From: JAMQPK01 sp035937795
GTDB taxonomy: Bacteria > Acidobacteriota > Vicinamibacteria > Vicinamibacterales > JAMQPK01
Direction of reading: 5' to 3'
Assembly (NCBI GenBank): GCA_035937795.1
Contig: DASZHO010000015.1
Coordinates: forward strand, 1 to 50,438
Length of the DNA: 50,438 nucleotides
The first letter of the stretch is position 1. Every line of letters begins with the position of its first letter. The notes beneath the pieces were generated by a model. That model did no database searches. It was not told where the DNA came from and saw only the letters and a list, made by a program, of their open reading frames with translations. The position numbers and the translations under genes were made by a program. This document shows positions 16,570-26,528 of this stretch, one piece after another.

Positions 16570-19500
16570 AGATCAGTTTCCCTTCAACTGCCGTGCCCGG
16601 AAAGAGCGCGCGCGCGGCCGTCAGATAGATGTCGAGCTGCTCCTGGTGCTCCGGCAGCGGCTTCCCGGTCTTCAACTCGAGGATCGTCACCCCGCCGTCC
16701 CGGCGCCGCACGAGACAATCGAACGTTCCGCGAAGGATTGCCTTCGCGTGAGCGGCGCGAACCGAAAACGGCACCTCAAAAAGCGGCTCGCCGGCCTTCA
16801 ACACGCCGGCGAGGGCAGGCTGCGCGCACAACGCGACGTACGACGCGCGGGCCTCCGCCAGCAGTTGTTCGATATCGTCGGCTTCGACCAGCTCGTCATC
16901 CCGGACCAGCCGCTCGAGCTCGCCCGTAATGACGTCGATGGACGCAAGCGCGGCGCCATGGCGCTCGAACAGACGATGCACGAGGGTGCCCGTCAGACTC
17001 CGGCTGTGCGTGTCAATCCGAGCATGATTCAAGGTCGGCGTCCGCCGGGCAATGGATGCGGTAACCGCCATTCTGGGAACCGCGAGCGGATCGGCGAGCA
17101 GGTCAAAGTTGTCGCACGTCTGACGATGCTGGATTGGGCCGGAGCCTCCCGCCTCCGACACCATCGGCAGCTCGCCGGGCATCGGGCAGACGCGAAGCAG
17201 GTGAGATTGACCGGACGCGGCGACCCATGCGGTACTCGACGCTTCGGGCCGCACGGCGGCGGACTCAAATCTCGCGCGAAGGGTCAGCGGCAGCACCTCC
17301 CCGAGGCTTCCGGCCGCTGTTCTCCACCTTCCTTCCTTCACTTCCGAGGCCAGGTAAAGGCGATCGCGAGCTCTCGTCAGCGCGACGTAAAGTAGCCGCT
17401 TGGTCTCTTCGCGATCGCGATCCTTGGCATCCTCGTCGGCCTCGGACTGAAACTGTCCCACGCTGATCCATGCTCGCTCGGCATCTCCGTCAGATACCAC
17501 CCGGATAGCCGGCCGCCGGCCGCCCGTGCCTCTGGAGAGGTTGACGACGAAGACGACCGGAAACTCGAGCCCCTTGGCGGCATGCACGGTCATCAGGCTG
17601 ACGGCGTCGCCGGCGTCAATCACCGCGTTCGAGTCGTCGCCGTCGGCAAGCCTGTCCAGATGCTCCGCGATGCGTGACATCGTCGCGTATCCACGATTCT
17701 GCACGCGACGGATCATCGAGCGGATTTTTTTCAGATTTTCGCGGGCCTGCCGCGCGCGTGGCCCCCGCGTCTCGAAGAGGTACGCCGTCTCGTCCAGGGC
17801 GAGCTCGAGGATCTCAGCAGGCGGCAGGCGGTCGACGAGCGACAGCCACCTCGCCATGCTTTCGCGCGCCGTCGCGAGGACCAGACGATCTTCCTCGTCG
17901 AACGCCTCGGCGGCCGCCGGCGGGCGAAAACCCGCCAGCACCGAGGCGATGTCTGGCGCCAGCGCCTGGAGCGCCGGATCCGAAAGTCGAACGAACCGGG
18001 AGCGAAGAAAAGCCGCGGCGCGCAGATTCGACTCCGGCGACGCAAGGTAGCGCAGCAGCGAGACGACGTCCTTGATCTCGTCCGCCTCAAAGAAGCCGAG
18101 GCCCTTGTACACATACGACGGGATCTGACGGCGCTCGAGCGCTCGCTCGAATTCCTGATGGCTGTCCCTGGCGCGAAACAGGATGGCGACATCGCGCGGC
18201 GACATCGGCCGGGCGTGTGTCGTTTCAGGGTCGCGCACGATTTCGCCCGCGGCGAGGAGCCTCTTGATTTCCGCCGCCACGATGTCAGCGCAGCCAGCCA
18301 CCGTGGGCGCGGCGGCGATTCCAAGGACGGGCGCCGAAGCCGGAGGCATCTCGCCAACCGGGAATCGATCCTGCGAGTCGAATTCGAACGCGTCGGCGCG
18401 CGTGCGATTGCGCTCGACATCGGCAAACACGTCGTTCACGAACGCGAGCAGCTGCGGCACTGCCCGGAAGCTGCGCGAAATCGCGCGGCGCGTATCGGCC
18501 TCGGGCCTGAGCCGGTCCACGAAGGCGGCGGCCTCCTTCATCACCGCCACGTCCGCGTCGCGGAAGCCGTAAATGGACTGCTTCCGATCACCCACAAGAA
18601 AGATGGTCGGCTCCAGCGGGGCGTGCGCCGACAACCCGACGCCTTCCCCCCACGACCGGATGAGCAGCGCGACCAACTGCCACTGAGCGCGGCTCGTGTC
18701 TTGAAACTCGTCGACCAGCACGTGGTGATAGCGGGCCTCGAGCCGGTAGCGGCTGCGCGCAAATTCTTCCATCTGCGACAGCAGGATGACGGCGCGCGCC
18801 AGCGTCTCGGGGAAATCGAGGACGCCGTGCGCGTCGAGTGTCGCGTAGTACTGTTCCAGCGCGATGCGGTAGATTCGGCGCACGCCGCGGGAAAGGACGG
18901 CGTTGAGATCGCGCCGAAATCCGGTCAGTGCGTCCGCCACCCCTGGGGCGATGCGCTGGATGTCCTCGAGATGGGCTTTCCAGGCAGCCTTCGACCGGCA
19001 ATCTTCTGCGCTGTAGCCCGTAAAGCGCTGGCGCGGCCGCTTGCCCTCGACCAGAAAATGGCTTTTGATGCGATCGAGAAGCGACCTGGCGAGCCCGGGA
19101 TCGGGAACGCTTCCGGCCGCCAGCCTGCGCATGTCTGCCGCGAACATCTCGTAGCGGCGTTCGAGCACCGGGCCGCTTCCGAGGAAGGCCTCCATACCGC
19201 CGGTCAGGCCCGCAAACACGTCGCGGAGCCGCACGAACGCCTGCGCGCAGGCCTTCGCCGCCGTCAGATCGCGCGGCCCGGCCTGCAGCGCGCGCTCCAG
19301 CGCGCCTTCGACTACGAGCCGGCGGTTGATCATGCCGGCGAGGCCTTCGCGGATGCGCGGCTCGCGCAGCTCCGCAAAAAGCAACCTCACGTATTCGTCC
19401 GTCTTCGCCAGCCCGCGGCCGATGTCGAGCGCCCGGTCCAGCGCCTCTTCCATCAACCGCGGCACCTGCGTTTCGTCGGCGATGTCGAAGCCTGGATCGA

Positions 19501-19894
19501 GGTCGGCCTCGAGTGGAAATTCGTGGAGCAGGGACAGACAGAACGCGTCGATCGTGCTGATGGCAATGTCGGCTGAACGGTCGCGCATTTCCGCCCATAA
19601 CGCACGCTCTTCCGGCGACCGCGGCGCTCGTTCCCTGAGCGCTTTCACGATGCGGGCGCGCATTTCCGCCGCGGCTTTTCGGGTGAACGTGATGGCAAGA
19701 ATGTTGGCGGGGTCGACGCCGTGGAGCAGGAGGTTCAGGTAACGATCGACGAGCACGTGTGTCTTGCCTGTGCCCGCTGAGGCCTCCAGCACCACGTGAT
19801 GCGCCGGATCGACAGCGCGATGCCGCGCTTCGTCGTCAGGAAAATCTCCTTTTCCCAACGGTTCGTCATCGTCGAAGGGCAACCGGTCAGACAT
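16511..19894 (-). CDS. addA: UvrD-family helicase-nuclease (AddA-like)
   Basis: 1127 aa from ATG 19894; ATG 19903 is an alternative. Helicase motifs in order: Walker A EASAGTGKT (37-45), AITFTRKAAAEM, VDEFQDTS, VGDRKQSIYGFR, MTVHAAKGLEFPVVFV, LLYVALTRARDRL. The C-terminus carries a PD-(D/E)XK nuclease core (GTFDCLVRRRDGGVTILELKTGK). In AddAB/RecBCD-type complexes this subunit unwinds and degrades DNA ends during double-strand break repair. It overlaps the AddB-like gene by 8-17 bp, and the DUF488 start lies in its tail. Length agrees with AddA proteins. Confidence 0.92.
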   Translation of the reverse strand: MSDRLPFDDDEPLGKGDFPDDEARHRAVDPAHHVVLEASAGTGKTHVLVDRYLNLLLHGVDPANILAITFTRKAAAEMRARIVKALRERAPRSPEERALWAEMRDRSADIAISTIDAFCLSLLHEFPLEADLDPGFDIADETQVPRLMEEALDRALDIGRGLAKTDEYVRLLFAELREPRIREGLAGMINRRLVVEGALERALQAGPRDLTAAKACAQAFVRLRDVFAGLTGGMEAFLGSGPVLERRYEMFAADMRRLAAGSVPDPGLARSLLDRIKSHFLVEGKRPRQRFTGYSAEDCRSKAAWKAHLEDIQRIAPGVADALTGFRRDLNAVLSRGVRRIYRIALEQYYATLDAHGVLDFPETLARAVILLSQMEEFARSRYRLEARYHHVLVDEFQDTSRAQWQLVALLIRSWGEGVGLSAHAPLEPTIFLVGDRKQSIYGFRDADVAVMKEAAAFVDRLRPEADTRRAISRSFRAVPQLLAFVNDVFADVERNRTRADAFEFDSQDRFPVGEMPPASAPVLGIAAAPTVAGCADIVAAEIKRLLAAGEIVRDPETTHARPMSPRDVAILFRARDSHQEFERALERRQIPSYVYKGLGFFEADEIKDVVSLLRYLASPESNLRAAAFLRSRFVRLSDPALQALAPDIASVLAGFRPPAAAEAFDEEDRLVLATARESMARWLSLVDRLPPAEILELALDETAYLFETRGPRARQARENLKKIRSMIRRVQNRGYATMSRIAEHLDRLADGDDSNAVIDAGDAVSLMTVHAAKGLEFPVVFVVNLSRGTGGRRPAIRVVSDGDAERAWISVGQFQSEADEDAKDRDREETKRLLYVALTRARDRLYLASEVKEGRWRTAAGSLGEVLPLTLRARFESAAVRPEASSTAWVAASGQSHLLRVCPMPGELPMVSEAGGSGPIQHRQTCDNFDLLADPLAVPRMAVTASIARRTPTLNHARIDTHSRSLTGTLVHRLFERHGAALASIDVITGELERLVRDDELVEADDIEQLLAEARASYVALCAQPALAGVLKAGEPLFEVPFSVRAAHAKAILRGTFDCLVRRRDGGVTILELKTGKPLPEHQEQLDIYLTAARALFPGTAVEGKLIYAGPADLPLMDSRSLDQNG

Positions 19895-22889
19895 CGCCGA
19901 CATAGTCCTTCCGGCAGACCGCCGCGTAGGCGCACCGCATACACTGCGACACGTCAGCCGGCGTTGGCGGAAAGTCGCCGCGTGCGATCCCATCGATCGC
20001 GGTCAGCAGCCGGGTCTGCGCCTGCTGCAGGACATCCTCCGGATTCCTGCCTTTCGACACCATCGGCACAAAGCTCGGTTCTTCGCTGAACGCAATGTAG
20101 CCGGCCTGCCCCAGCTCCCAGTTCTCACCCCTTGTCGCCCGCAAATGCTGAACTGCGCACACGCTGTAAATCGGAAGCTGCAAGGCGAGCTTGCGATCCG
20201 GTGCATAGCCCAGCTTGTAGTCGATGATCCGAAACGTTCCGTCGGCCAACAGATCGATGCGATCGGCCTTCCCTTTCAGTGCGATCCGCCTGGGTCCCTC
20301 TTCCGATTCAATCTCGAATTCGCCGTTCAGCGGATGTTCGAGCAAGCGTTCGGCGACGGGCGTCCGCCACTCCGCTTCAAGCTGAAAAACCGCCTCTGCC
20401 AGCCCCTCATCCGCCGCCGAGCCGAGCAGCCTCGTACGCTGCACCGCCGCCTCGTCTTCGGGTAGCGCGTCGAGCAGCGGCTCGATGACCTCGCGAAAGA
20501 TCGCTCGGGCCTCCGGAAGGTTATCGGGTGCGATCGAACGATGGCCTCGCCGGTTCCATTCCTCGAAGAAGGACTGAAACACAGAATGGACGAAAACGCC
20601 GAGGTCCTTCGGGCTGAGCGCCGGCTCGTCTTCGGGATCCTCTTTCAGCTCGAGCACGCGCTCGGCGTAGAAGAGAAACGGGCATTTCAGATAGCGTTCG
20701 AGCGCGCTGATGGCGTAGGCCGGCGGCTTGTAACGGGCCCCGGCGCCATGAAAGCGTGCGGCCGAGGAATCCGAGCGCGCCGCGCGCGTGTCCAGCCACA
20801 CGCGGGCGGTTCCGCCGACGGCCGACCGAACGACCGGATCGCCGGTGATCGCCTCATGGACAAAAACTCTTTCCCGCACGCCGGCTCCGGACCTCGTCTG
20901 CAAACCCAGCCGATCGATGTCTTCGAGAAAAGCGCTCGGACCAATGATGGAATCATTTTCGAGCTCGAAGGTGGACAAGGTGACCTGCGCGCGCGGAAGC
21001 AGCACAAGATCGTGAAATGCCGCGCGCTCGCCGGCCAGCGCCGCACGCGAGTCGGGCCAATCGAAACGCGTCAAGAGGGACTGGGGATAGAAGATGCTGC
21101 GGGCGGAAGGACGAGGCCATTCGCCCTCGACAAGCCCTACGATGAAGAGCTCGTCGAACTCACCGTAGCGCGCAGCCTGCGCATCGAGAACCTGGACGCC
21201 GGTTGCGCCGGTTCGCGGCTCAAACGTCTGCCCCTCGATCCAGCGGCGAATCATTGCCGCGCTTTCCGTGAGCGGCACCGGTGAATCGTCGAACTGCTCG
21301 TGAGCCCGGCTCAGGTCCTGGATAGCCGCGCGGATGGCGCTCCTTGCCCGCAAATGCCGTTCTGCAAGCGGATCGCCGGCCGGCGGCATTCGATCGTGCA
21401 CCGCAAGGAACGCCAGCAGGCTTCGCAGTTGAAGCGACGGGCGCCCAGCGTCGGTCAGCGTCTCCAGTTCGTCGGCCGCAGCCGACGCCGCCCGGGCCGC
21501 GCGCGCCACGCGAGACGCGGCGGATGCGGCAAATTGACGAAGCTGAGCGATGCCGCCAAAGTACGCGGCGTCGCACAGCGCGCGATTCAGCGCGGCGACA
21601 TCGGCCCGCGCCAACGGCACGCCATCCACTTCGAAATTCAAATGAGGAGACGACAGCAGGGCCACGAGCGGCTCGCGGGTAAATTCCGAGGCGACGCATT
21701 CAAAGACCAGGTCGAGCGCGGCCGCGTAGGGCTCGGCGGCCAACGGCAAGGCATCGAACGTTTGATACGGAATGCCCCCGTCCGAAAACACATCGCGTAC
21801 CAGGTACAGGTACGGAAGCGGCCGCTTGAAGACGACGGCGCGGCGATCGAGAACCGTGTTCGACGGGCCTTTGATCCGCCGCGCGAGAACCGAGAGCTCA
21901 TCCTCGCGATCGCGGCTGGTCAAGAACGGACGTGCCTCTTGATCGTTTTGATCGTTGCGATAGCTCAGCAGCACCGGCCGTCCGTCGTCATCGCCGTCAG
22001 GGCCGTCAACACCGTCAGGGCCCTCAGCGGCGGCGTATAGGGGGGCGGCGTGCGCTTTCTCGCGGAGCGTCAGGTCCGCATCCTCGAACCCCGGCATCAG
22101 GTCCTGCAACCGATCGAAAAGGCCGGCCGCGAGGGTCTGGTGCGTGGCAACGATGTCTATCTGCTCGAGCCGCGGAAGGCGCGCAAGCAGATCGAAGTCT
22201 GCCTTCCACAAGCCGGCAGAGTCTCCCGTGCGATCGCCAACGGTCACGACGATCTGGCGAAAGGGGGGGACAGGCTCCATTTGCAGCAATTGTGCGCGCA
22301 AGGCGTGTTCGTCAACGCGTCCAGAGGCCGCCAGCCGCGATTCGTAGCCGCGAAACGCGGCCGACAGGAATTCGGTCTGGCGCAATAGACGCTCCGCGCC
22401 GCGGTCGCTTGAGGCATCGCGCGCCAGATCTTCGGTGATCGCCGATTCAAACCGATCAACGGAGACGTTGCGGCGACGCAGATCGTCGTAGAGACTCAAC
22501 ATCTCGACGAGCAGGCCTGCGCGCAGCCGGAACGGAGCGCTGTTTTCATCGCCTGTCGTCTCACGCGCGGCCGATTTCAACAGGACTTCACGCTCGAGAT
22601 CGCTGAGGCGGCGCGGAGGCGCAGGCAGGCGCGCGTGCATCGCGTCGTACCAACCGGCCCGGGTCAATATCTGCGGAAGGGCCACCGCCCGATCGACCGC
22701 GGCTTTCCGCCGGAGAACCTCGTTTTCGAACGTGCGGCGCAGCTGGTCGGCGGCGGCCGCGCTAGGGACGATGACGGCGCAGTTCCGCAACCTCGACAGG
22801 TCCGATTGACGAGTGAGAACCCGGATAGCTCGTTGAAACGCGCGAAGGTTGGCGACCCTGTAAAGGCGAGTCTGGCGAGGGGTGATCAC
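19887..22889 (-). CDS. addB: AddB-like nuclease with Fe-S cluster cysteines
   Basis: 1000 aa from GTG 22889, whose GTGA overlaps the upstream stop. The N-terminal part resembles an inactivated helicase. The C-terminal part has YLKCPFLFYAERVLEL, a PD-(D/E)XK site in KGKADRIDLL...FRIIDYKLG, and CMRCAYAAVC. The early Cys in KCPF with the CxxCx5C cluster matches the 4Fe-4S fold of AddB-type nucleases. It pairs with the AddA-like subunit; the two stop/start overlaps show a three-gene operon with the secreted protein upstream. Confidence 0.87.
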   Translation of the reverse strand: MITPRQTRLYRVANLRAFQRAIRVLTRQSDLSRLRNCAVIVPSAAAADQLRRTFENEVLRRKAAVDRAVALPQILTRAGWYDAMHARLPAPPRRLSDLEREVLLKSAARETTGDENSAPFRLRAGLLVEMLSLYDDLRRRNVSVDRFESAITEDLARDASSDRGAERLLRQTEFLSAAFRGYESRLAASGRVDEHALRAQLLQMEPVPPFRQIVVTVGDRTGDSAGLWKADFDLLARLPRLEQIDIVATHQTLAAGLFDRLQDLMPGFEDADLTLREKAHAAPLYAAAEGPDGVDGPDGDDDGRPVLLSYRNDQNDQEARPFLTSRDREDELSVLARRIKGPSNTVLDRRAVVFKRPLPYLYLVRDVFSDGGIPYQTFDALPLAAEPYAAALDLVFECVASEFTREPLVALLSSPHLNFEVDGVPLARADVAALNRALCDAAYFGGIAQLRQFAASAASRVARAARAASAAADELETLTDAGRPSLQLRSLLAFLAVHDRMPPAGDPLAERHLRARSAIRAAIQDLSRAHEQFDDSPVPLTESAAMIRRWIEGQTFEPRTGATGVQVLDAQAARYGEFDELFIVGLVEGEWPRPSARSIFYPQSLLTRFDWPDSRAALAGERAAFHDLVLLPRAQVTLSTFELENDSIIGPSAFLEDIDRLGLQTRSGAGVRERVFVHEAITGDPVVRSAVGGTARVWLDTRAARSDSSAARFHGAGARYKPPAYAISALERYLKCPFLFYAERVLELKEDPEDEPALSPKDLGVFVHSVFQSFFEEWNRRGHRSIAPDNLPEARAIFREVIEPLLDALPEDEAAVQRTRLLGSAADEGLAEAVFQLEAEWRTPVAERLLEHPLNGEFEIESEEGPRRIALKGKADRIDLLADGTFRIIDYKLGYAPDRKLALQLPIYSVCAVQHLRATRGENWELGQAGYIAFSEEPSFVPMVSKGRNPEDVLQQAQTRLLTAIDGIARGDFPPTPADVSQCMRCAYAAVCRKDYVGDV

Positions 22890-24280
22890 CTGATGCGCGG
22901 AAGCTCGACGGTCGCTTCCATGTCCTCCTGGGCCTTGGCGAACATCATCATGGAACCGGCGGCGGCAGATGAGGCATCCCAAGCCGCCTTGAGATCTCCG
23001 GAAACCACCGCTTGCCTCCGAACCTTCACCGCTGTGCCGGCGAAATTCAGCGCGCTGACGAGCAGCGCGTGCGCCGGCTTCAGCTCGTCCGGTACCGAGA
23101 CGGCGCCCAGCCTCTTCGAGCTGTCGGCAAACCGGTCACCGAGCGAGACGAGCGTGGCGGCTTCCGAGCCGGCCAGCCCCTTGATATCGTCAAGATCGTG
23201 TTGCGCGCGATCGAGCACGGCGATCACAGGCGCGACGGCCTTCAGGTACGCCTGGAAGCTCCCGACGCGCTCTTTCCACCGGTCGCGTGCGAGCCGCAGA
23301 TTGCGCGCTGCGTCCAGCCGCAGATGCAGTTCGGTCAGCAAGCCGTTGATGGCGTCGGGACGATGGCCTCCGAGCCGCGCATCGTGGTGCTGCACCGCGT
23401 CAATCACTCTTTCAACGCTTCGAACATCTGCCGCAGCGGCCGCTGCCGTGCCGCGCTTGAGCATCGTGGACACGAGCTGCGCGTAGAGCGCATCGGTGCG
23501 CGTCTCCTCCCCGATCATCCACACTGCCGAACGTCTCGTCGATTTCGCCCATGCGCGAGGCGCGGCGTTGCGCGGGTCGTCAATTGCCGCAACGGCCGAT
23601 CGGAGCAGCGATAACCGATCGGCGGGTACGTCACTGACCTTGGCGACGGCGAGGGCCTGGGCAATCGACTCGGCCGGGGTCGGATCGGGCATCACGGGCG
23701 CCGGTTCCGGCGCGTCGAAGCCGGCGATCAAATCGAGCGAGAATGCCGTCTCGCCGGCGGCGGCCCTCATGGCGGAGATGGTTTCGTCGAGCAATCCCAG
23801 AATCTGCCGAACATCGCCGGCGCGATAACCATAATGGTCGCGCGGCCACGAGGCCAGGCGGCGCCGCGCCTGAATCGCGAGGTTCAGACGGGTCTCTGGA
23901 TCCTTTGTAAAGGCGACGGAGTTCAACACGCCGGCAACTTCGCCGGTGAGGGCCGCGTAGTCGGACTCGGCATTGGTCGCGATGTAATGGGCAAAACGCG
24001 CCGACTCGGCGTATTTGGACGTCGCGGTCCAGTCCACCGCCGCCGCTGGAATATTCACGACATGAAGGTTCAATCCCGGCGGACCGGCACTCACCGCGCC
24101 AATGGGCATCGAAAACACCACGCGATCGCCGACGCGGGCGTATTCCCCGTAACTCACGACGGCGGTGCCGTCGTTGAGAAACACGCGAAACAAGGTCACG
24201 TTCTCGACGTTGTCGACGGCGGCCAGGCGCGCGGCGGCAGCAATCACCAGCGCGAGCAGCCAGAGGCATCTGCTGTTCAT
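22886..24280 (-). CDS. Secreted protein of unknown function
   Basis: 464 aa. Signal peptide MNSRCLWLLALVIAAAARLAAV, then a beta-rich start (VTLFRVFLNDGTAVVSYGEYARVGDRVVFSMPIG) and a long Ala-rich helical region. No family recognised. It is the first gene of the operon with the AddB- and AddA-like nucleases, overlapping addB as GTGA, an unexpected partnership since this protein is exported and those are cytoplasmic. Upstream of its start no Shine-Dalgarno is obvious. Confidence 0.75.
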   Translation of the reverse strand: MNSRCLWLLALVIAAAARLAAVDNVENVTLFRVFLNDGTAVVSYGEYARVGDRVVFSMPIGAVSAGPPGLNLHVVNIPAAAVDWTATSKYAESARFAHYIATNAESDYAALTGEVAGVLNSVAFTKDPETRLNLAIQARRRLASWPRDHYGYRAGDVRQILGLLDETISAMRAAAGETAFSLDLIAGFDAPEPAPVMPDPTPAESIAQALAVAKVSDVPADRLSLLRSAVAAIDDPRNAAPRAWAKSTRRSAVWMIGEETRTDALYAQLVSTMLKRGTAAAAAADVRSVERVIDAVQHHDARLGGHRPDAINGLLTELHLRLDAARNLRLARDRWKERVGSFQAYLKAVAPVIAVLDRAQHDLDDIKGLAGSEAATLVSLGDRFADSSKRLGAVSVPDELKPAHALLVSALNFAGTAVKVRRQAVVSGDLKAAWDASSAAAGSMMMFAKAQEDMEATVELPRIR

Positions 24281-24332
24281 CGAAGGTTTCAGCGTAGTGT
24301 GCCGGTTTGTCCGAGTCAAGCAGGAAGCCCGG

Positions 24333-24374
24333 TGTGGAAAACCTGTGGATGAATGGTGAAAATCCTGTGGAGCG
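24333..24374 (+). other. Cluster of DnaA-box-like repeats
   Basis: TGTGGAAAA (24333), TGTGGATGA (24344) and TGTGGAGCG (24366) resemble the DnaA box TGTGGATAA and lie 11 and 22 bp apart, with a weaker copy between. An AT-rich run (AACAAAATATTTTTT) follows at about 24381-24395. This resembles an origin or DnaA-regulated element, between divergent genes; no dnaA is in the window. Confidence 0.35.
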
Positions 24375-24553
24375 GGCGACAACAAAATATTTTTTCGCGC
24401 AGATTGCGTGCGAATCGGCGCGGCACGTCAAGTCGCACCTCCTTCGTGCCTCCTTTCGCTTGATCGAAATCCACAAAAGCGTAGAATTCGCGCTGCTTCT
24501 TTTGCCAACTATTCCAAAATTCATCGAACGTCGTGCGACATCGGTTTGAACGA

Positions 24554-24775
24554 ATGATTGCGGGCCGCTGCTACCTCATCGAGGTGGCGCGCATCGAGGA
24601 GAAGCGCTGGCGGGCGCAGCTGCAGCGCGTTCCCGGTGTCCCGGCGGCGATGATGCCCTTCTACGGCGAGACGCCGGACGAAGCGGCCACGCATTTGACG
24701 GACTGGCTGGACCGCGCCCACCAACTACAGGCCCGCCAGGTCACCAAGGCACCGAGCCGATCGCCTGCGGTATAG
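24554..24775 (+). CDS. Small hypothetical protein
   Basis: 73 aa from ATG 24554; ATG 24533 is an alternative. A beta-beta-alpha layout (GRCYLIEVARIEEKRWRAQLQRV ... FYGETPDEAATHLTDWL) resembles HicB-like or DUF1902-like small folds, but no partner toxin is adjacent, so I give no assignment. Stand-alone gene before the asparaginase. Confidence 0.5.
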   Translation: MIAGRCYLIEVARIEEKRWRAQLQRVPGVPAAMMPFYGETPDEAATHLTDWLDRAHQLQARQVTKAPSRSPAV

Positions 24776-24832
24776 CCTGCTGTATAGTAAGAGCTGCGCT
24801 TGCGTCGCCCGAGCGCATTCGCGAAGGCGGGC

Positions 24833-24838
24833 TATCAT
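24833..24838 (+). promoter_or_regulatory. -10 box for a probably leaderless asparaginase mRNA
   Basis: TATCAT ends 5 nt before ATG 24844 with no ribosome site between them. Confidence 0.4.
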
Positions 24839-24843
24839 CGCGC

Positions 24844-25902
24844 ATGCTTCGCCGCACTTTTAATCCTCCTGTTTTCGCCCTCATCCTCACCGCGCTCGTC
24901 CTCAGTGCCGTCGGCGGCATGCGGACCTGGGCGGACAACGAGCTACCTCGCGTCAAATTTCTGGCAACCGGCGGCACGATCGCCACTCGCGGCGGCACGC
25001 GTCTCACCGCCGAAGAGATGCTGCAACTGGTGCCGGGCCTGGGCCGGTACGCGCGCCCCGAGCCGGAGCAGTTTGCCAACGTCGCCAGCACCGCGCTCAC
25101 GCTGGATCAGTGGCTTGGGCTGGCCAGGCGTGTGAATGAAGTGTTCGAGACCGATCCCGGCCTGGCCGGCGCAGTGATCACATCGGGAACCGATTCGCTC
25201 GAGGAGCTTGCCTACTTCCTGCACCTGACCGTGAAGACCAGCAAGCCGGTCGTGGTGGTGGGCGCCATGCGTAATGCCGGGGCGCCCGGGTACGAGGGAC
25301 CGGCCAACCTGCTCGACGCGTTCCGTGTGGCGGCAACGGCCGAGTCGCGCGGCAAGGGCGTCCTGGTGGTCTTGAACGACGAGATCAATTCGGCGCGCGA
25401 GGTGACCAAGACCGACGCGCTGCGGCTGCAGACGTTCCAAAGCCGCAGCTACGGCATTCTCGGGGTCGTCGACCCGGATCGCGTGGTGTATTACCGGGAG
25501 GTACTGAAGCGCCATACGTCAAAATCCGAATTCGACATCGCCAGCGTGAGCGCGCTTCCGCGTGTCGACATCATGATGTTCTACCAGGGTGCATCGAGCG
25601 ATCTGCTCCAGGCGTCGGTGGACGCCGGCGCCAAGGGGATCGTCATCGCGGTAGCCGGAGCCGATCTCACGGGCGGCTCCCTGGCTTCGGGCATCACGTT
25701 CGCTGAGAGGCAGGGGGTGGTCGTGGTGGCCGCCACGCGCACCGGCAGCGGCCGCATCGCCGCGCTCTCGGGCAATCGGTTGCGCGAAGGGATGATTGGG
25801 GGCGAGGATCTCACTCCATTGAAGGCGCGCATTCTGTTGATGCTCGCTCTCACCAAAACGCATTCGGCGACAGAAATTCAGCGGATGTTCACCGAGTACT
25901 GA
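24844..25902 (+). CDS. ansB: Type II L-asparaginase, exported
   Basis: 352 aa. Signal segment (FALILTALVLSAVGGM) and cleavage near TWA-DNE. Catalytic motifs: ATGGTIAT with Thr42/Thr45, TSGTDSLEE with Thr116-Asp117, and Lys189 in REVTKTD. It hydrolyses L-asparagine (and often glutamine) to aspartate and ammonia in the periplasm. The usual HGTDT is here SGTDS, a mild variation. Length fits the type II family plus a signal peptide. It stands alone upstream of the tRNA. Confidence 0.93.
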   Translation: MLRRTFNPPVFALILTALVLSAVGGMRTWADNELPRVKFLATGGTIATRGGTRLTAEEMLQLVPGLGRYARPEPEQFANVASTALTLDQWLGLARRVNEVFETDPGLAGAVITSGTDSLEELAYFLHLTVKTSKPVVVVGAMRNAGAPGYEGPANLLDAFRVAATAESRGKGVLVVLNDEINSAREVTKTDALRLQTFQSRSYGILGVVDPDRVVYYREVLKRHTSKSEFDIASVSALPRVDIMMFYQGASSDLLQASVDAGAKGIVIAVAGADLTGGSLASGITFAERQGVVVVAATRTGSGRIAALSGNRLREGMIGGEDLTPLKARILLMLALTKTHSATEIQRMFTEY

Positions 25903-26014
25903 CGGACGGCCTGGGTCGCACGCCAGGGCCTCGGGACCGAAGGCTGGGGCTTACGGGCTTGTCCAACGCCGCGAGGGCGCGCGCCGTGTTAAAATTCCGA
26001 GGTTTCCCTCCAGT

Positions 26015-26090
26015 GGGCCAGTAGCGCAGTTGGGAGCGCGCATGAATGGCATTCATGAGGTCACCGGTTCGATCCCGGTCTGGTCCACCA
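26015..26090 (+). tRNA. tRNA-Ala(GGC)
   Basis: Acceptor stem GGGCCAG (26015-26021) pairs with CTGGTCC (26080-26086) with one G-U. The D stem is GCGC/GCGC, the anticodon stem CATGA/TCATG, the loop A-T-GGC-A-T gives anticodon GGC (26048-26050), variable loop AGGTC, T stem ACCGG/CCGGT with loop TTCGATC, discriminator A and encoded CCA. It reads GCC codons for alanine. It marks the left edge of an accessory region and its 3' end is a plausible integration site. Confidence 0.95.
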
Positions 26091-26528
26091 ATTTTCGCAA
26101 GTAGCTTGCATCGAGATTGCATCGTATGACGGCAACCCCAAAAACCCGCACCAAACCCACGCCGTTGTGCGTCGGCTGGTCTGCGAGAGCATGCGACACG
26201 GATGGAAGGGCACGTCCCGGCGACGGTAATTCTCCTATGTCATAGACGGAACCGCTCCACGGCTGGCGTGGTCGTGCAACGTTCATCTCGCAGGCCAACA
26301 CATTAGCCGCCTGCACTGAGCGGTCACGAGAACGAGGTCTGAACCGCGACGGGGTGCGACGACCTGGTCCATCGGCACGATTGGTGCGGCGCTCATCTCG
26401 TATCGCCGCGTGTCAGTTCGCGCTTGGATGCGTTGGAGTCCACTCGCGTCGGAACCCGCGCCGCTTCCGAGAGCCATCTTGTTGGCGAGCCGCATGGCCC
26501 TTCTCACGCTTTCTCGCCTGGCCTGCCC
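26091..26528. other. Non-coding or decayed stretch after the tRNA
   Basis: 438 bp with no convincing gene. Short open frames on both strands have no family features. One minus frame runs antisense through the tRNA and is an artefact. No integrase remnant, repeat or terminator could be made out. Confidence 0.5.

Noticed and set aside
25889..26316. Open frames on the minus strand through the tRNA
   Set aside because: They are antisense to tRNA-Ala; translations of this kind are a common annotation artefact and carry no domain.
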